Shown here: piece after piece, positions 29,228-48,905 of the stretch
Numbering within the stretch: position 1 is the stretch's first letter
Layout of the letters: every line of letters starts with the position of its first letter
NCBI GenBank assembly: GCA_028023455.1
Contig: JAQFVV010006256.1
Location: 1,984,001-2,048,000, forward strand
From: Epiperipatus broadwayi
Taxonomy: Eukaryota; Onychophora; Udeonychophora; Euonychophora; Peripatidae
Direction: 5' to 3'
DNA length: 64,000 bases
Notes under the pieces: generated by a model
Databases searched by the model: none
The model's input: only the letters and a program-made list of their open reading frames with translations
What the model was told of the DNA's origin: nothing
Position numbers and translations under genes: made by a program

Positions 29228-32200
29228 ATATATAGTAAGCAGCTGAGTGTGAAATAATTTCTTTTTACAATATTGTATTAAATTTTATAGTTTAATTATT
29301 GCCCATTAGAACTAAATTAATACGGTTCTATTAATTATCGACTTGAAGGATTTATTAAATGTTTGCTATTTTACCAATGGCTGATAATGATTATTAGTTC
29401 ATTTTATAACCTATGCTCCAGGCTATTTTATTTGAGTTTACAAATTTATTTATTCATATTGATAATATTAAAATGTTTTACTAAAGGTCAATAAGGGGAA
29501 TAAAATAAATGTATTCTAATTTGAATTTTGTATTTTATATTAATATTCAGGGAGGATATGGTTAATATAATTAATTGCGGTTAAGCATTTTGCTCCAAGC
29601 ACATTTGATTTTAATCTGACATGATCAGGTCATTACGTTGAGCATTTCTTATGTAATTTGGGCTTTCTTAATTAAATATGATGATCATTGAATCATCACC
29701 ATTCTGAATATTGCTAATATGAACCACCTCTCACTTCGTAGGTTTGTCACATCGGTGATCTTATTGTTATTTTAAATACATAGGAAGAAATCACTTTCCT
29801 CGTTCATTTATATTTGGAACACCAATGGTTCACAGTTGTGTCCTGACCTGGCTTTCCCTGTGTTCCACTGATCATTTGCAGGGCAGATAAGATTTGTAAA
29901 ATACAAGCTGCACTTCTACTTCTTAAATCACCGACAAGCCATTATATTTCATATTTGTTTTAATGCTCATAAGACATTAGTACCGTTTATTTCTCATTCT
30001 CAATAAAGCCCCGCTATCATGCTTATAAATTGTAATAAACTGATTTTATTAAAATCAAATAACTTTATATTCATTTATAACTTTAAATAAGTTCTTTGTT
30101 AAATATTGAAATTATTCCCTAAGTATTTATTATGTTCTTTGTGAATTGATTTATGGATGTGTGAAATAAATCTCACATTTTTTTTGAAATTAGAATCATG
30201 GTTTCTTTCCAAATGAAATACCTTTATTTACCCTTGTCTACTTGTCAGGACATAGACATATATATTTTTTCCACACTTGCATATTAATTATTGGCATATG
30301 GGCACGACTGCCATTACTTATTGTAAATTGTAATTCACGCTCCAAAGACTAGAGATAATATATAATGCTAATCATAAATGTTTGAAGAAATATTTACTTC
30401 TGTTAAATATTTTATATAACATACTTGGTTTGACTTTCTCCATTATTTATTAATTATTTTTAAATATTAATGCTCACTGTCTGTATTGGCAACCCAAACA
30501 TACATATATGAATTTACTTAGAAATATCCATAGTCATTTTATTATGTGTTAGCGAGAATCATATAAGGAATCTCAGAAATCATCACATCTGTTGAGCTAG
30601 TTCCTTGATGCATATTCATTTGCTGTCAATATGTGTTAACCATTAGGTTTGATCTGAGCTTGTGAGTTGGGTTCGAATTCAGTTTAGTCTTGGATTTAAA
30701 TTATTTGGTTTAACTGGGTTTGAATCCAGCTTCAGGTTTAGGTCATGTTGGGGTATAACATCTTTTGACTGGTACAATATCCAACCCACCTCTATTACAA
30801 TCTCTTAATTTTTCATCAATGTCAGTGATAATAGTTCTTTTTTCACTCATTTTATACATTTTCACTTCCTTCTTGTTAATTTCAGCATACATTTTTCCAT
30901 GCTTTACAGCTATCACATCTAATAATCCTAAATATTGTTATGATAAATAAAAATTGACAATTAAAAATGAAAAATAATTAGTTTGAAAAGTTATGTAACA
31001 GGTAATTTAGGGAAGAGGGTATATATATAAAAACAACTAGAAAACTATGGCTTTTAAGGTTAAAGTTAATCCAATTCAGTATACCAATGCTTGAATGATA
31101 ACAGCATGCAGAAACACCAATTTATATGTCACAGCTTGATTAATTATAGACCTGAACAATCATGATTTGTTGGTTTAATTTATGTAGATAATGAATGAAA
31201 CTTTTAACTTTTTTAAAAAATTATTTTTGATATATTCTAATTTTTTTTATTTTTAACCATATGACCTGCCCTAGTTAGTGTTGCCTGTGAATCAAATCTT
31301 TCAAATAGTATATAAAATCAGATGCAACAATTCTTCTTGGAGTGCCATATATTAGGTGAGTCTCATACAAACATTGCTACTAGAGTTGCATAACATAAAT
31401 ACCTATATAAACAAGCAATGAATAATCTGAGTATAAGTCAATTTTTCTTGAGCATGGGTAGGAACATAACCATATTTTTGATTCAGTAAAGGTAAACCTA
31501 TTATATTATGAATGTGACAATAAAAATCACAAAATAAAAGAGGTGTGGATAATTTCTAATGATTCCCATGCTATCAGCAACAACACCAAATAATAGTGTT
31601 CCAATGTCCAAAAAATGGAATATTTAAATTAGTCATTTATATAATATCTGCCTTACTTAAATCTCACAATGCACTCTGCAGATTATGAATGCTGTGATTT
31701 TGTCCTGAGCAATCAAAAGCATGCTCAACAAGCTTTAAAGATTTTAATACTGAATAATCTTTTCTTGGTTAAACATTTAAAACATTGGGATATATACATG
31801 ATAAATTTTTATTATGACTGCTTGATTTCAAAAATAGCATTGCAAACTTATTCTGTATTTTTTTAGCTGCTGATAATTTGCTTCATTTGCATTTATTCAT
31901 GATTAATTCTATCCACATTTACTTTGGAAAAAATAATTGTACATAGCTACATTCCAGATAAGAAAATTAACTAAACATTACATCAGAATAAATTTTAGCC
32001 AATAGAAAAATTTGAAGTATTTATTTTGGTTTAAATCTGGGCTGAGCTAGTCTAGAACATATTTGATAATTCAAAGTGCTTCTTCTGAAAGATCATGAAA
32101 AGAAAGCAGTGCCGTACATATTCAAAATTCAGAAGAATAGCTGTATTTGTTTATAATAGCTGTTTATTTTTAGTATTTATTATTTTGTACAGCTTTAATT

Positions 32201-35200
32201 ATTATAAAATTATTATTTTTGATTGTTAGACATAACCATCTATGTATGCAATTTTAAAATTGACAACTATATATATATATTGTAACTTAATTAAGTTGAT
32301 CAAAAGAATTCATTGTAACTAATTAAATATTCAAATATTATAACTTAATAAACGAAAAAGAATTGTAGCCTTTTATTTTTATATCAAAGAGAAAAGAATT
32401 GTAACATGCAACTTGCTGAGCATAAGCTATTAAACAAAAGATCAGACTGAGTTATCAATCATATTAAGGGTCATTGGATTAAATGAAACATACTTCTGGA
32501 TAGTAGCTATATAGCCACAAGGTCATAAATATTAAAATGATGAGTAGGAATAAATTAAATATATTTCTATAATTAGATTTCTCAAGATATCATAATATCA
32601 ATAATTATAAACAAATTATTAAGAACAACTACTGTAACTCAGGTATATGGAAATCAAGTGAGGTGAGTAGTAACTCAATAAAATATCTTCTCAGGTATAC
32701 AGACAGTAGATTTTATCCACTTTCATTTCTTGGTTGGATCTCAAGTGCATTTCTAAGTGAACAACAAGTGAATATGGTCTATCTGGGCGTCACTAGGTTA
32801 GCTGGACCTAGACAAAGTTATATTTATAACTTTTTCACATGTACCAGGTTTGAATCCATTTGGTACCTTACTTCTTACAAAATGTATGATTTTGATTTTA
32901 GACCCATAGCACTGTATGCACTAATATTTAAGTAAACACCTAGGTAACATAAAACATCTTTAAACTAAAGTGGAATTCATTAGACAGAAATCATTTCTTA
33001 GATCTTAACATAACAAATGTGTTTCAATATTTTTTTATAAGTTTTACTAGCTCAGATTATATTATTAATTTAGGATGGCAATTCACTCATCCTTGCATGA
33101 AATAGATAATAGGATGATGGTTATAATAATACTAAGAAATCACTAAATACTATGAAATCAATATTTATTTATGGCCTTTAAACATTTAAACAGCTCATTA
33201 ATTAAAATGTGATGATGATGATGATGATGATAATGACAATGATAATCATTTCAACCACAGCTTTAGGACTAAGCCTAATCATAAAACCTAATTGTTATAA
33301 AGAAATTCATAATTATTGCTTAATTTTAGTATAACTAATTAAATCTTAAATAATCAATATCAACCATTGATGATGAATGATCACAATGAATAAAGACTAT
33401 TATCAATAAAATACATATGCCTTGTTTAATAAAACAATTTAACATTTATTAATTTATTACAAAAATCTACAAATAATCCAAAGATAAAACCAAAATTTTA
33501 TATGAAATAATAATAAGAACAATAATTGATTATCTGGCAATCATAATGTTAATTTTGAATTCTTCCCCCTTTCCCATCGAAAATATATACATAAATTTGG
33601 ATACTAAGTTTGCTAACGTTTTGGATTCACAAGAAAATATTTCATAAAAAAAAAATATTCACTCTTTTTTTTTCCTTTCTCTTTCACACACATACTTTTA
33701 TAATCTAACAGGTAAAGTAGAATGACAAAAAAAAATGTTAGTAGAAGTGAAAGAGCAAGATTTCCAGAACAAGTTTTAAATTATTTTTTTCCCTCCCTTT
33801 TACCCTCTGAAATGCTATACTTTAACTTAAAACAAAATCTAATATTTCTAATACTGCCTATTTTTCTTTCTTTACATTCACACACCATTACATATATGCA
33901 ACATGTATTATTATATTATGTATGTGTGTGTTTTATCCCCATAATAACAAAAATATTATTTAAAACAAAATAATATAAAAAAATATTTTACATATTATTA
34001 ACATTTCATAACTTTAGGTTAATAGACAATCATAATTTTAGTACATATAAAATCGTTATTAAGAAATTCTTGGTTTCAATTGATCTTGGTTGTTTTAAAA
34101 ATTCTTTAAACAAAATTATACCACTCTGTTGCTAAAGTTTTACTAAGTTTCTGATATTATAAAGAAAAGATATATAAAAAAAATTATACTACCAGTTCTA
34201 TTCTTTGTAGGACTTCCAATGAGTCAAATTTTCTTGTTTAATGTCTATATTTTTGCATCTACAATTTCCATTTTCTTTGGAACAATCTTTTTCTTAAGGT
34301 ATATAATTATTTGATGATGATGATCCTATTGAGGTGATTTGCTTTAGTGGACAATTTGGAAATCATTATATTAACTTTTCTTCTTTTCCTGTCAAGCATG
34401 ATTCTTTTAGTGGATGAAGTACAGCAGTTGTTTTCATGTTTATAAATAATTGGACTTGATGATTTAATATTTATCAGTAGATTACTCTTTTTCTGATTGC
34501 CTTCCAATGCAGGTGAATGTTTTTTTCTTTCTATTTAAAAAAACATTATTTCTCTCAGTCAGTAAGAAGGTGTAGAATATTATAATTTCAGACAAGACAT
34601 CTTTTCTTTCCTATATGATGTGCTGGCTGGATGGTCTGGTCAACAGATGAGATATATATTAATTTTTCTTACCCCGCCATTTTTATATCTTCAATCCTCA
34701 AAAAAAATTTAATAAAAAAAATACTTTTGGATTGAGACCCCTGTAGAGTTAAAAATGCTTGTCCTTTTAGTTTTAATATTTTTAAAAGTCTCTACAACAA
34801 TCTCAACTGATTTTCCGGACTGCTTTTATATCCAATTTTTTTTTCTATTTTTGGCCATCTCTTTTAATTAGATTTATAACTTATTTTCAACCAAATCATT
34901 TTTTAGTTGAATAGTATAAAAAATCTCAGTATCCTGATTTTTAGACAAACTTTTAGTTTTGAGGAAAAAAAATAGTCTTAATCCTTTTTTACACCTATGT
35001 AACATCTCAAATTTGATATTCTTTCTTTTGATCTTAAAGATGAGACATTTTTAAAATTACACTTCTCACATCATCTCTAAGTTTTTCAACAGAAAAACAA
35101 CCCTTATAATACAAAAAAAAATTGTTGATTAAGAAAAAAAATAATATAACAGATTTTCTTCTCTTTCTTTCAATATTTAATAAATGTAGATATATTTATG

Positions 35201-35695
35201 TGATGTAACACACACACTCCATCACTCAAATCATGTATAAACTAACATTAAAATAATCTAATTGTTAGCTAGTAATTATAACCCTAATATTTAAAATTAA
35301 ATCCTTAGCTTTTAAATCCAAATTACAATTATAAAAAAGCAAAAATAGAAGTATAGAATAAGTTATTAAAATTTAGCAAGTGTAGGTTAGTTTTAAAGAA
35401 AGTTAATATGTGTAATTTAAAAGTGGCTAACTAAATAGCTTTTATAACACACACTGCCTATGCATATGTGTTATAACTTTATTTTTTAACAAAAAAAAAA
35501 TACTGAATAATTAACTGTGTGTACTACTTTTTTTGAGTTTTTAAGCTTTTAGAACTTGATCTTGTAGGGTTTAAACTTGGATGCCCTGCAGCTTCCTTTT
35601 TATATAAAAATGTGATGATGATTTTTGTTTTTACATTTTCTTTTATGCACATTACTACAAATTTAGCTACTGACTAAATTGTAATGGCACAACTT

Positions 35696-35705
<10 letters not shown>
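29228..35705. other. 6.5-kb AT-rich region, no gene recognised
   Basis: Short open frames here (30765-30950, 31669-31866, 32663-32935, 33722-33973 and others) show no domain and I do not support them. A GATGAT repeat lies at 33211-33230. At 30660-30735 and 32780-32865 there are stretches containing GGGTTCGAAT and AGGTTTGAATCC, words like a Pol III B box. They may be old tRNA-derived repeats, but no convincing A box or flanking duplication was found. Confidence 0.4.

Positions 35706-35781
<76 letters not shown>
35706..35781. repeat. (TA)n microsatellite
   Basis: About 75 bases of uninterrupted TA. Confidence 0.97.
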
Positions 35782-41115
<5,334 letters not shown>

Positions 41116-41620
41116 TAATTTTGTTTTTATATCACCAATTGGCAAGTGAATTGTTCCTGCCTATTGATGAAATTTATTAATGATCATGGGGGAGATGCTC
41201 ATTTCTTCTCACCATGATTTGTTATTTTTCTAATGATATCATCCTATAGATGTAAACTCCTGTTATCATGATCATGTTATACTAACAGTCTCATTTTGCA
41301 TTGGTCACATTGGTATATCAATAAGCTAGCAATGGTTTAAACACAATTTTAGCCTAAGGTTAAAAGGATTGAGTATTATGCTTACTAAAATTTTAAAATT
41401 GTCTTAAATCTATTAAATGCTTCCATCTGTGCATATAATTTAAATTAAATAGATTTAATAGTAAATTTAATCTTCAGATGTTTGTATTAATGTGTGTGCA
41501 TTATAAAATATTTTATTTAATTAATTTTAGCAGTAACTTATTTTATATATTTTATTAATTATATTTTAAAATTAAGAATTAGAAACTTTGAATATACAGT
41601 GTAATATTTTAAGCACAGAT

Positions 41621-41760
41621 TCTCCCTGAGCTAGTGACTAGTACTTTAAGTTTGAAAAAAAGTAACTCTTTCATATGTATCTGCTGCCTTTATAAAATTT
41701 CTAGGTTTGAATAGCCTAGTGGTGCCCTGGTATGGCAGATTAGGTTTGTGAGGTTCTATA
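41621..41760 (+). repeat. Dispersed SINE-like repeat, copy 1
   Basis: It shares several blocks in the same order with the reverse complement of 53531-53684: TCCCTGAGCTAGTG at the start, CATAT...TCTGCC in the middle, then AGGTTTGAATAGCCTAGTGGT and GCCCTG. The start has a Pol III A-box-like word (TGAGCTAGTGA). The block AGGTTTGAAT recalls a B box but is farther away than in a tRNA. It is non-coding. The family name is unknown. Confidence 0.6.
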
Positions 41761-42372
41761 AAATATTATATCTTTGTGTGTGTATATATATATATGATAA
41801 TGGTGGCTGCTAATCTGTCGAAATATCGGTGTTTAATGGAAAATTATACACGGTACAGTCCCAAAAAGTTATAATTTATATATATGGAATGATCATAAAA
41901 TGATATAAATAAGACTCAATAATCGGATGATTTAAATACATGTTAAACAACCTACAAAAAGGCATATCCCGAAATTCATGATTCGAAGTCCCATTTGGGT
42001 GCACCAGATATTACTGAATCAGAAATGACATATAATAAAGAAGAGCATCTCACTACTATCAAACCTAGGCCATAGAGTAGGATGCTAAAGATATCACAAT
42101 GAAATGCTTAGCTCTAAACCACATCTACCTTTAATATGCTAGCTCATAATTTACTTAATATTTCAATGTATTTTAAACTATACATATTCATTACATTTTC
42201 TTTTTTAGGCCCCATTAAACCACAGAATTCAAACTCAGGGAGTACTTGCAGTCAGCTCTCTTCAGGGATGGACTTACTTAATTTTTGACTAAAGATGCTT
42301 ATGTATAAGTAAAAATCAATATATTTTTCAATATGAACTTATTGGTGGTGACAAATCATTTAGGAAAGCAAT

Positions 42373-42605
42373 GCATAATGATGGTGACGATCAAATATTT
42401 AATGGTGCAAATGTATAATGATGGTGATTATCAAACATTTAATGGTTCAAATGCATAATAATGGTGATGGTGATGATCAAACATTTAATGGTGCAAATGC
42501 ATAATGAGGGTGATGATCAAACATTTAATGGTGCAAATGCATAATGAGGGTGATGATCAAACATTTAATGGTGCAAATGCATAATGATGGTGACGATCAA
42601 ACAGA
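42373..42605 (+). repeat. Minisatellite, about 40-base unit, six copies
   Basis: The unit starts GCATAATGATGGTGA, continues with CGATCAAACATTTAATGG and ends TGCAAAT. About six copies occur. Units four and five are identical, and the third is longer because of an extra GGTGAT. The last unit breaks off in CAAACAGAGATC. Confidence 0.92.
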
Positions 42606-43010
42606 GATCATGATTTTAACAACTCAGTAACATTTATTAAGAAACTATAATGTGTAATAACATATATTTACAGAAAGAATATTAAGTTAATATTTATTAA
42701 TAACTATAATGTATCATAGCAAATATTTACAAAAAAATATTAAGTTAACAAGGATGGTCTTCTATCATTTTGAAGGCCTAAAATGATAAATCTCCCTATC
42801 TTTATTTACAATAGAGAAAACAGAATGATTCAAAATAAAGCATATACAAAATGAGATTAGATAATTCACTATATATATATATATATAACAAAAGGAAAAA
42901 GCAAATTGAGAGTACAGTAATTCTAAGTCTACTCCATTAATATAATTATCACAATGATGTTGGAATGAATATATTTATAATTGTAAGACCCACTGCCATA
43001 TATATATATA

Positions 43011-44300
43011 CACATCTGGGTCTCATTTTACGCGATAGATAGGTTCCTCAGAAAGCGCATGAAAATGAAATCGCGCAAAAATAGATGTAACTTACTTTGA
43101 AAAAGGGGGGATACAGACTGTGATTTTTCAAAAATCGCATAAAAGCACCAACGTAAAATTACTTTAAAATTCGTGTGCAAAAAAAAAAATAAGAAAATAA
43201 AATATAACTAATAAAAAATTTCAAATTTGAAAAAAATTGATACAAGATAAACCTTTTTTAACTATAATATTTAATTTTATTCAAAACAATATATTTTTAT
43301 GCATAATTTACAGTACAGTAATTTACATTTTTTATACATGTTTTAATTACTATTGCTATTTGCCGATAAACAGGTTCATTTGCAAACTGGTAAAAAATCA
43401 GATTCTTCACAAGAGGAAATAGAACTAGCACCAACTTCACTTTCATGTTGTGTTAATGGTTTTCTGGTGACAACGTAATTAGTTATTAATCATTGAGATG
43501 ATGATTTTATTAATTGTTTATGAAGTTCATGATATCCAGTCATACAACCATTTAGCTCTCATTGGAATTTAAGAGCACGTTCGTGATTAGTGTCATTAAT
43601 AAGAAAATAATTTGCCAACTGATTAAAAAGTTGAAGACCTTCTTGAATCATTTTTGCAGTGAAAGGAACAGGTTCCACTTCTGTTTCATTATCTTTTTCT
43701 ACATTTTCTTCTGTATCTAAACTTTTATTTTTGTCTTTAATTTTTTAATTTTCAATTCTGTTTAAAAATCAAATTTCATTTCACATCACATTAATTTCGG
43801 TCACCTTAAGTAATTTTTAAATTATTAATTACAATTAAAAATCAGATTTTAATTTTTAATTGTCAAATTTAATTGTGCCCACTGCTATTACTTACCTTTT
43901 AAAAATAAACTTGCAGACACTAAATGATTAATAATTGATTATGTTATTTTTTAAAAAGCGAAAACAGAATATGATTTAAAATGCAAAATTAACACACACA
44001 ATGTTTGAACAAATTTACATTATAATCTTGTAAAATTTAATTTGTATATACATAAAATGTGGAAATCATGATTTTAATTTCATTATTGCATAAAATCTTA
44101 CTATTATAAAGCACTGAAAATATTGAAATTACTAAGATGAAAGTCGAATTCCAATAATGTGCTATTACTTTCAACATGATGGAAGTGTGCAAAATTTATT
44201 ATTTAAGGTAATAGAGCATTATCGGAGTTCGACTTCCAAAGAAACATCGCTTAACTTCAAAATCGCATTAAATAAATCCATGTAAAATGAGACCCAGGTG
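43011..44300 (-). mobile_element. pogo/Tigger-like TIR element, copy 2 (1290 bases, opposite orientation)
   Basis: The ends are CACATCTGGGTCTC (43011) and GAGACCCAGGTG (to 44300), inside TA sequence on both sides. The next inner bases CATTTTACGCGATAGATAGG match the right end of copy 1. Almost the whole interior is the reverse complement of 26153-27348, plus an extra coding-like block at about 43480-43745. The two copies face each other across 15.6 kb. TA flanks and TIR style fit the pogo/Tigger group of Tc1/mariner. Confidence 0.87.
43500..43745 (-). pseudogene. Transposase C-terminal relic inside TIR element copy 2
   Basis: On the minus strand an in-frame stretch with one TGA reads VEPVPFTAKMIQEGLQLFNQ, LANYFLINDTNHERALKFQ and ELNGCMTGYHELHKQL. 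It is about 80 residues in one frame, far better than chance for such AT-rich DNA. The pattern, a helix with small/large hydrophobics and an ERALKF-like word, resembles the acidic, helical C-terminal tails of pogo/Tigger transposases. This is by impression only. The DDE catalytic domain is absent. Confidence 0.55.

Positions 44301-44334
<34 letters not shown>
44301..44334. repeat. (TA)n(TG)n microsatellite next to TIR copy 2
   Basis: Short TA then TG repeat directly following the element end. Confidence 0.9.
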
Positions 44335-44335
<1 letters not shown>

Positions 44336-46420
44336 AAGTCATATTAAATTTAGTGAAAAGTAATAAAAAGGCCATTCACTCAAGTTCATTAATTGTGCAC
44401 CCAGAAACAAAAAGAATTACAAGTAGATATTATTAAAACTTATTAGTAAGCAATATAACTTTGTTTGTTCTAGAATCTGCAATTAATGTTGATTATATTA
44501 AAATCTTACTTGAGATCACTTTGATGAAGTGTTGAATTCCCAGAAGGATCTGTAAATTTACCTGTATTAATAAGTATACATATTTATTGATTCTGACTCC
44601 TTTCCCTTTTTATATATCAACTTATCGATATATTTCACATAACTGCTCCCATTCTTAAAATGCAGGTGACCAAATTTGAAGATGAAGTTGAATACACAAA
44701 GGAAAAAAAATCACAAGACATGAAATTGCAAATAGAAATAAAAAAAATAAAAAATAAAAATCATACGAATCAAAATATATAATATATTTCCTGAGGAAAA
44801 CAAGCATTGTCCACAGCTATAAATCTATATACCTGAATGCTAATCTCTATACATAACATTCTTGTCCATAGACTGTTGATATCTACACACTCCATATTAG
44901 TTGGTTAAAAGCAAGCACAGACCCATTATAACCTCTAAACACATAGCATAAATCCATTGCAGAGTGATATTCAGTAATGCTTTGTAGATTTCTAATGGCA
45001 TTGAAGATGACATTGGATGCCTATGGTACATTTGTTTACCTCAAATACATTGCAATGATTACTTTACTATTGACTAATATTTATATCATGGCTTCAATAT
45101 ATATAGAAAAATGGCTTAAAGAAACAATTTCTAGTAGTTTTACATTTCCTTTTCTATATCTCTATAACAGACGATTTAAGCTTTCTAGAATAAATTAAAC
45201 ATTAGTTTCTGCTATTTATATATTCAAGTTTATTGTTTTAACAGTTGAGATTAAATTTCTACTTTCTATCTCAATAATAAAGATTTTCTATTAATTTTTA
45301 CATATAAGCAAAGTTTCGAAATTTATATTCTTACTGATTTTAACGCAGAACAATTTTACTTTTTTTTTTTAAATAAAAAAATATTTTTTTTATGTTTTGA
45401 TGGTTTAGTTGTTAAACCAGACAAGTGAAAATCACAAGACTGAAAATCACAAGACTGTTTTTTTGTCCTGGCTTGAGCCTATTGTTATAAATTAATAAAA
45501 AAATCATAAAAACATTATTATTACTTTTCTTTTTTTACTTAGTCTTCATTATTGAAACCCGATCACCTAGCAACTATTTTGACCTCATGTATTTTGACCT
45601 TTGATCATGTCTGTCTTATCAATCAATTAGTTATTATTTTTGTTGTTGGTGATATTAAGTGCATTTGTGTAGATAATGAATTTATCTGCTTTCAAGGTGT
45701 ACAAAAAAAGAAAAAATTAATTTCTCAAATAAGACAAAAATATTAGTTTATATGTATGTTTTGTGTATATATAGGATAAATTATTTGCCTACCAATTGTC
45801 CTGAATTCAAACATTGAGAAAAATTGGGATAGGCATGTTACATTAACAGACTCACAATTTTAATCTGGATTTTAAATTTTAACACTCACCAGTATGTTAG
45901 GAAGGTATGATTATTTTGGGCTTGGTGAAGAGTTGCTACATTAATTTCCCAATGCCTAACTTTTTTTTAATTTAAAAGCTGGTTTTGGGAAGTTAAAATA
46001 GTGTGCTGGATTTAGGGATTTGATAGTTTTATAATGGAGGCAGAACCAAGAATGTGTCTCTGTTACAGAAGGCACATGAAATTATTTGCCAACATTCTCC
46101 ATGCTCCTTTGAGGTTTATTGGATTCAATGAAGGTCTAGTCAAATATCAAATCATGTCTATTTTTGTTAGTCTTTATGTATTCCCATAATTGCATCTAAG
46201 CGTTATTTGGAAAATACCATCATCAAATCTAATATCCCTAACACTGTACTATATAGATATGTTTACACACACATGCACATATATATATTTCATACATTGC
46301 ACTTGCTATTGTTACAAAGGTTTCTTTTTTTTAATATATTTCCGCTTTGTTAACATTTTCCTGATATTGTCTTAAATTGTTGTTAGCAGCCAAAGTAGGG
46401 CTTTAACATGCTGACATTAT
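44335..46420. other. AT-rich gap
   Basis: No gene recognised. A 17-base tandem duplication (GAAAATCACAAGACT-type) occurs at 45425-45458. Confidence 0.45.
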
Positions 46421-46424
46421 ATGT

Positions 46425-46760
46425 GCTTTGGACCTCTCCCCCTTGGTCTACTAAAAATGCATTGGGACCTGTTTGCTTAGTGATGGTATATGGTCTCATA
46501 CATATTACTAAACTTATGATACTTATCTTCCTGAAGTTTACTGGGATGTAAAGTTTTTATTAACATTCTGTCTCTGATTCTGAATTCATGTTTACACCTT
46601 CTTAGAGTCTGATTTCTATTATTTGCTTTCATAGTAAGTTGCTTTTGAGCTTGCAATATATTTTTTATTAATCTCTGATTTAGTAGCTATGGAATTGTCT
46701 TCACAATATCTATGACTATTTGATGCATTCCATATGAGAATACTAAATAATTTTATAAAT
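46425..46760 (-). pseudogene. Ty3/Gypsy-like integrase C-terminal relic
   Basis: On the minus strand, from about 46680 to 46490, an uninterrupted frame reads IKNILQAQKQLTMKANNRNQ, HEFRIRDRMLIKTLHP and SKLQEDKYHKFSNMYETIYH, followed by a TAA. This follows the C-terminal layout of Gypsy-type integrases: a helix with Gln/Lys repeats and a basic stretch, then the F-x-(V/I)-x-D-x-(V/M)-L(L/I)KT strand and a K-(F)-x-x-x-(Y/F)-E-P-Y-like end. Residue identity to the canonical pattern is modest. No LTR or upstream catalytic DDE was recognised. Confidence 0.55.
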
Positions 46761-48905
46761 CAGCCTCAGACTTATTTTCTGTTAGCTGCTTACAACTTAT
46801 GTTCAGTTGTGTGGCTTAGTATGTTCACATTCTATATTTAGGGGAATAATAATAATAAAAACAAAGGTTTAATACAACAGATAGGTGTCTTTATTTATGA
46901 CATAATATCTTTGGGCAGATCTTTTCCTTTGTCAGTGCCTGCATCATTGTTCAAATTTTTCTATGTAGGTAAAAATTCGTTCTTTTCCTACAGTGTCATA
47001 GTGATTTCAACTTCTATTCTTAGTCCTTTTTTGCATTCCAGTGGTCTGCAATCTTTGAAGGTTCTTCCCTAACATGGGCTTTTCCTTTCAATCACTGTCA
47101 CTCACATATTTAATGAATATGAAGGGGCCTTCATATGTATTGCAAAGCTTGTGAAACCTGGGATCTTTTTACTTAGTAGATTGTGATGCAGTATTTTCCA
47201 TCATTACCCAACAATTTTTCATATATTTTGGTCATCAACTTTGTCATATGAGCAATTGATGTGCCATGATACACATTTAAGATGATCAAATATGTTGATT
47301 GTACTTTTGTCTCTATACATAATCTTCCTATGGTAACAATCTTTTGCGACATCCATCATGATTGGTAATGCTCCATTTTGATGATTGTCACTTAGTTCTC
47401 CAGTATTGTGTTTGTGGCTTTGATAGTGTATATGAATGTGGTGCAATGATTCCAAGTATATATCCAATTCATCTGCTTTTGTACCTTCTTCCATGTATTC
47501 ATCCATAATGCTTCTAACATATGGCATGTTGATGTATAGGTTCAGTATATGGTTTTCAAAACTGTTCGAAACAAAGCAAAACTCTTCATGTAGTAGTGCC
47601 ATCTCGTGCTAATGAGAGCTATCAATGAATGCCAGAAGGCTTGTGCATAAAATCCTTATCTAGTGCTTACTCATCCAATATTCCCAGACTAGTTTCTGGC
47701 TTGTGGCCTTCATCAATGAGGATCCTTGGATCTGAAAGCACTGCACCTAGATCTTAGGATCTAATGCAACCCTCCAGCACCCACCTTTTAACTCTATTTA
47801 ACTACAAAACTATGAGAATGAAATTGAAAACACACTTAATATTTTCAATCCAAACTCAATAGCTTATATAGTCATATGGGTCTGAACTCAATTCAGCACC
47901 CATACCTTTTGGTGTCTTTGGCTCTTTAACAACCATAGCCACCACTATCCTATTAGGCAGGATTGGTGTTAAACCACTAAACATCACATGATCACTATCT
48001 CATACTAGCACATAATTGTTATGTGATGACCTTCACAATATAACTTAAATTCCATGTTATTCATATGTGGAGGTATCAATGGGTATGAGTTCTCTATCTG
48101 ACATTGTAAATTGCACAGGATTTCCATTGATATTGCCAATGTTTTTGTGTTATAAAGAATCTCTGCTTTACTTTTATCCATTCTTTTTTTAAAGTTTTGC
48201 AGATCAGGTTCCATCATTTTGACAGTGCTATGATGATTCTCTATTACATCACTCTGCCATGTGGCAACATGATGGTTATGGCAGCTTTCTTATGTGATAG
48301 TTTTCTGATCTACTTGATGTCATCACTACATTCATAGATTTTGTGCTTGGGTAAATTTTGGGTTTTGGTATTGGTTGTTAGCACTAATTTGCATTATATC
48401 ATTTAGGTTTATCTCAGTGGAGTTTATTTGTGGAGTTGGTATTGGAATCTAGGTTATTCTGATCCAAGTTTGGTACTGTCTCCTCCAAACTAAGGTTAAT
48501 AGGATGTTCTTCTATTTCAACTTTAGAGACCTGAGATATCCACCCAACAGAAAATTCAAGGTCAAGTAAAGTTTTATCAAGAAAAGAATGTTTAGTGCCT
48601 TCACTGGATTCAAAAATAAAAACAGGAAAATCCTTTCATAAGATAATGGCTTGTTGCAGTTCATGTGAATTGTTAAAATGTATTGCTCCCTCCTTTTTAC
48701 ATGCTAAAGACCAATTTCTAATGACCAAATATGTTGAAATAGGTGAAAATAAACTAGGTTGACTGAAAGTGCCAAGCTTAACTTGATCACATGCACTTTG
48801 TAGTTTTTTAAAAGTTTCTCATGACTTTCTGAATGAGACATGCTTTGAGATAGTAGTATACTTAATGTGAAGTTTTCCACTTTGCAGTGTAACCTCTTCA
48901 TCTAC
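46761..48905 (-). pseudogene. Possible decayed retroelement body upstream of integrase tail
   Basis: Several minus-strand frames are longer than expected in this AT-rich DNA (47602-47219, 48217-48005, 48901-48704, and a stop-broken one across 48900-48480). They lie in one orientation with the integrase relic and in a less AT-rich patch. I recognise no protein family in them. They may belong to the same old element, or to nothing. Confidence 0.3.

Noticed and set aside
32663-32935. 90-codon frame as a gene
   Set aside because: It has no domain and overlaps a possible tRNA-derived repeat. Its composition is not convincing.
33211-33250. GATGAT repeat as the tail of another RTE copy
   Set aside because: No RTE coding sequence or C-terminal block lies on either side.
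42373-42605. CRISPR-like array
   Set aside because: Units are directly abutting 40-mers without unique spacers, in a metazoan-type sequence. It is a minisatellite.
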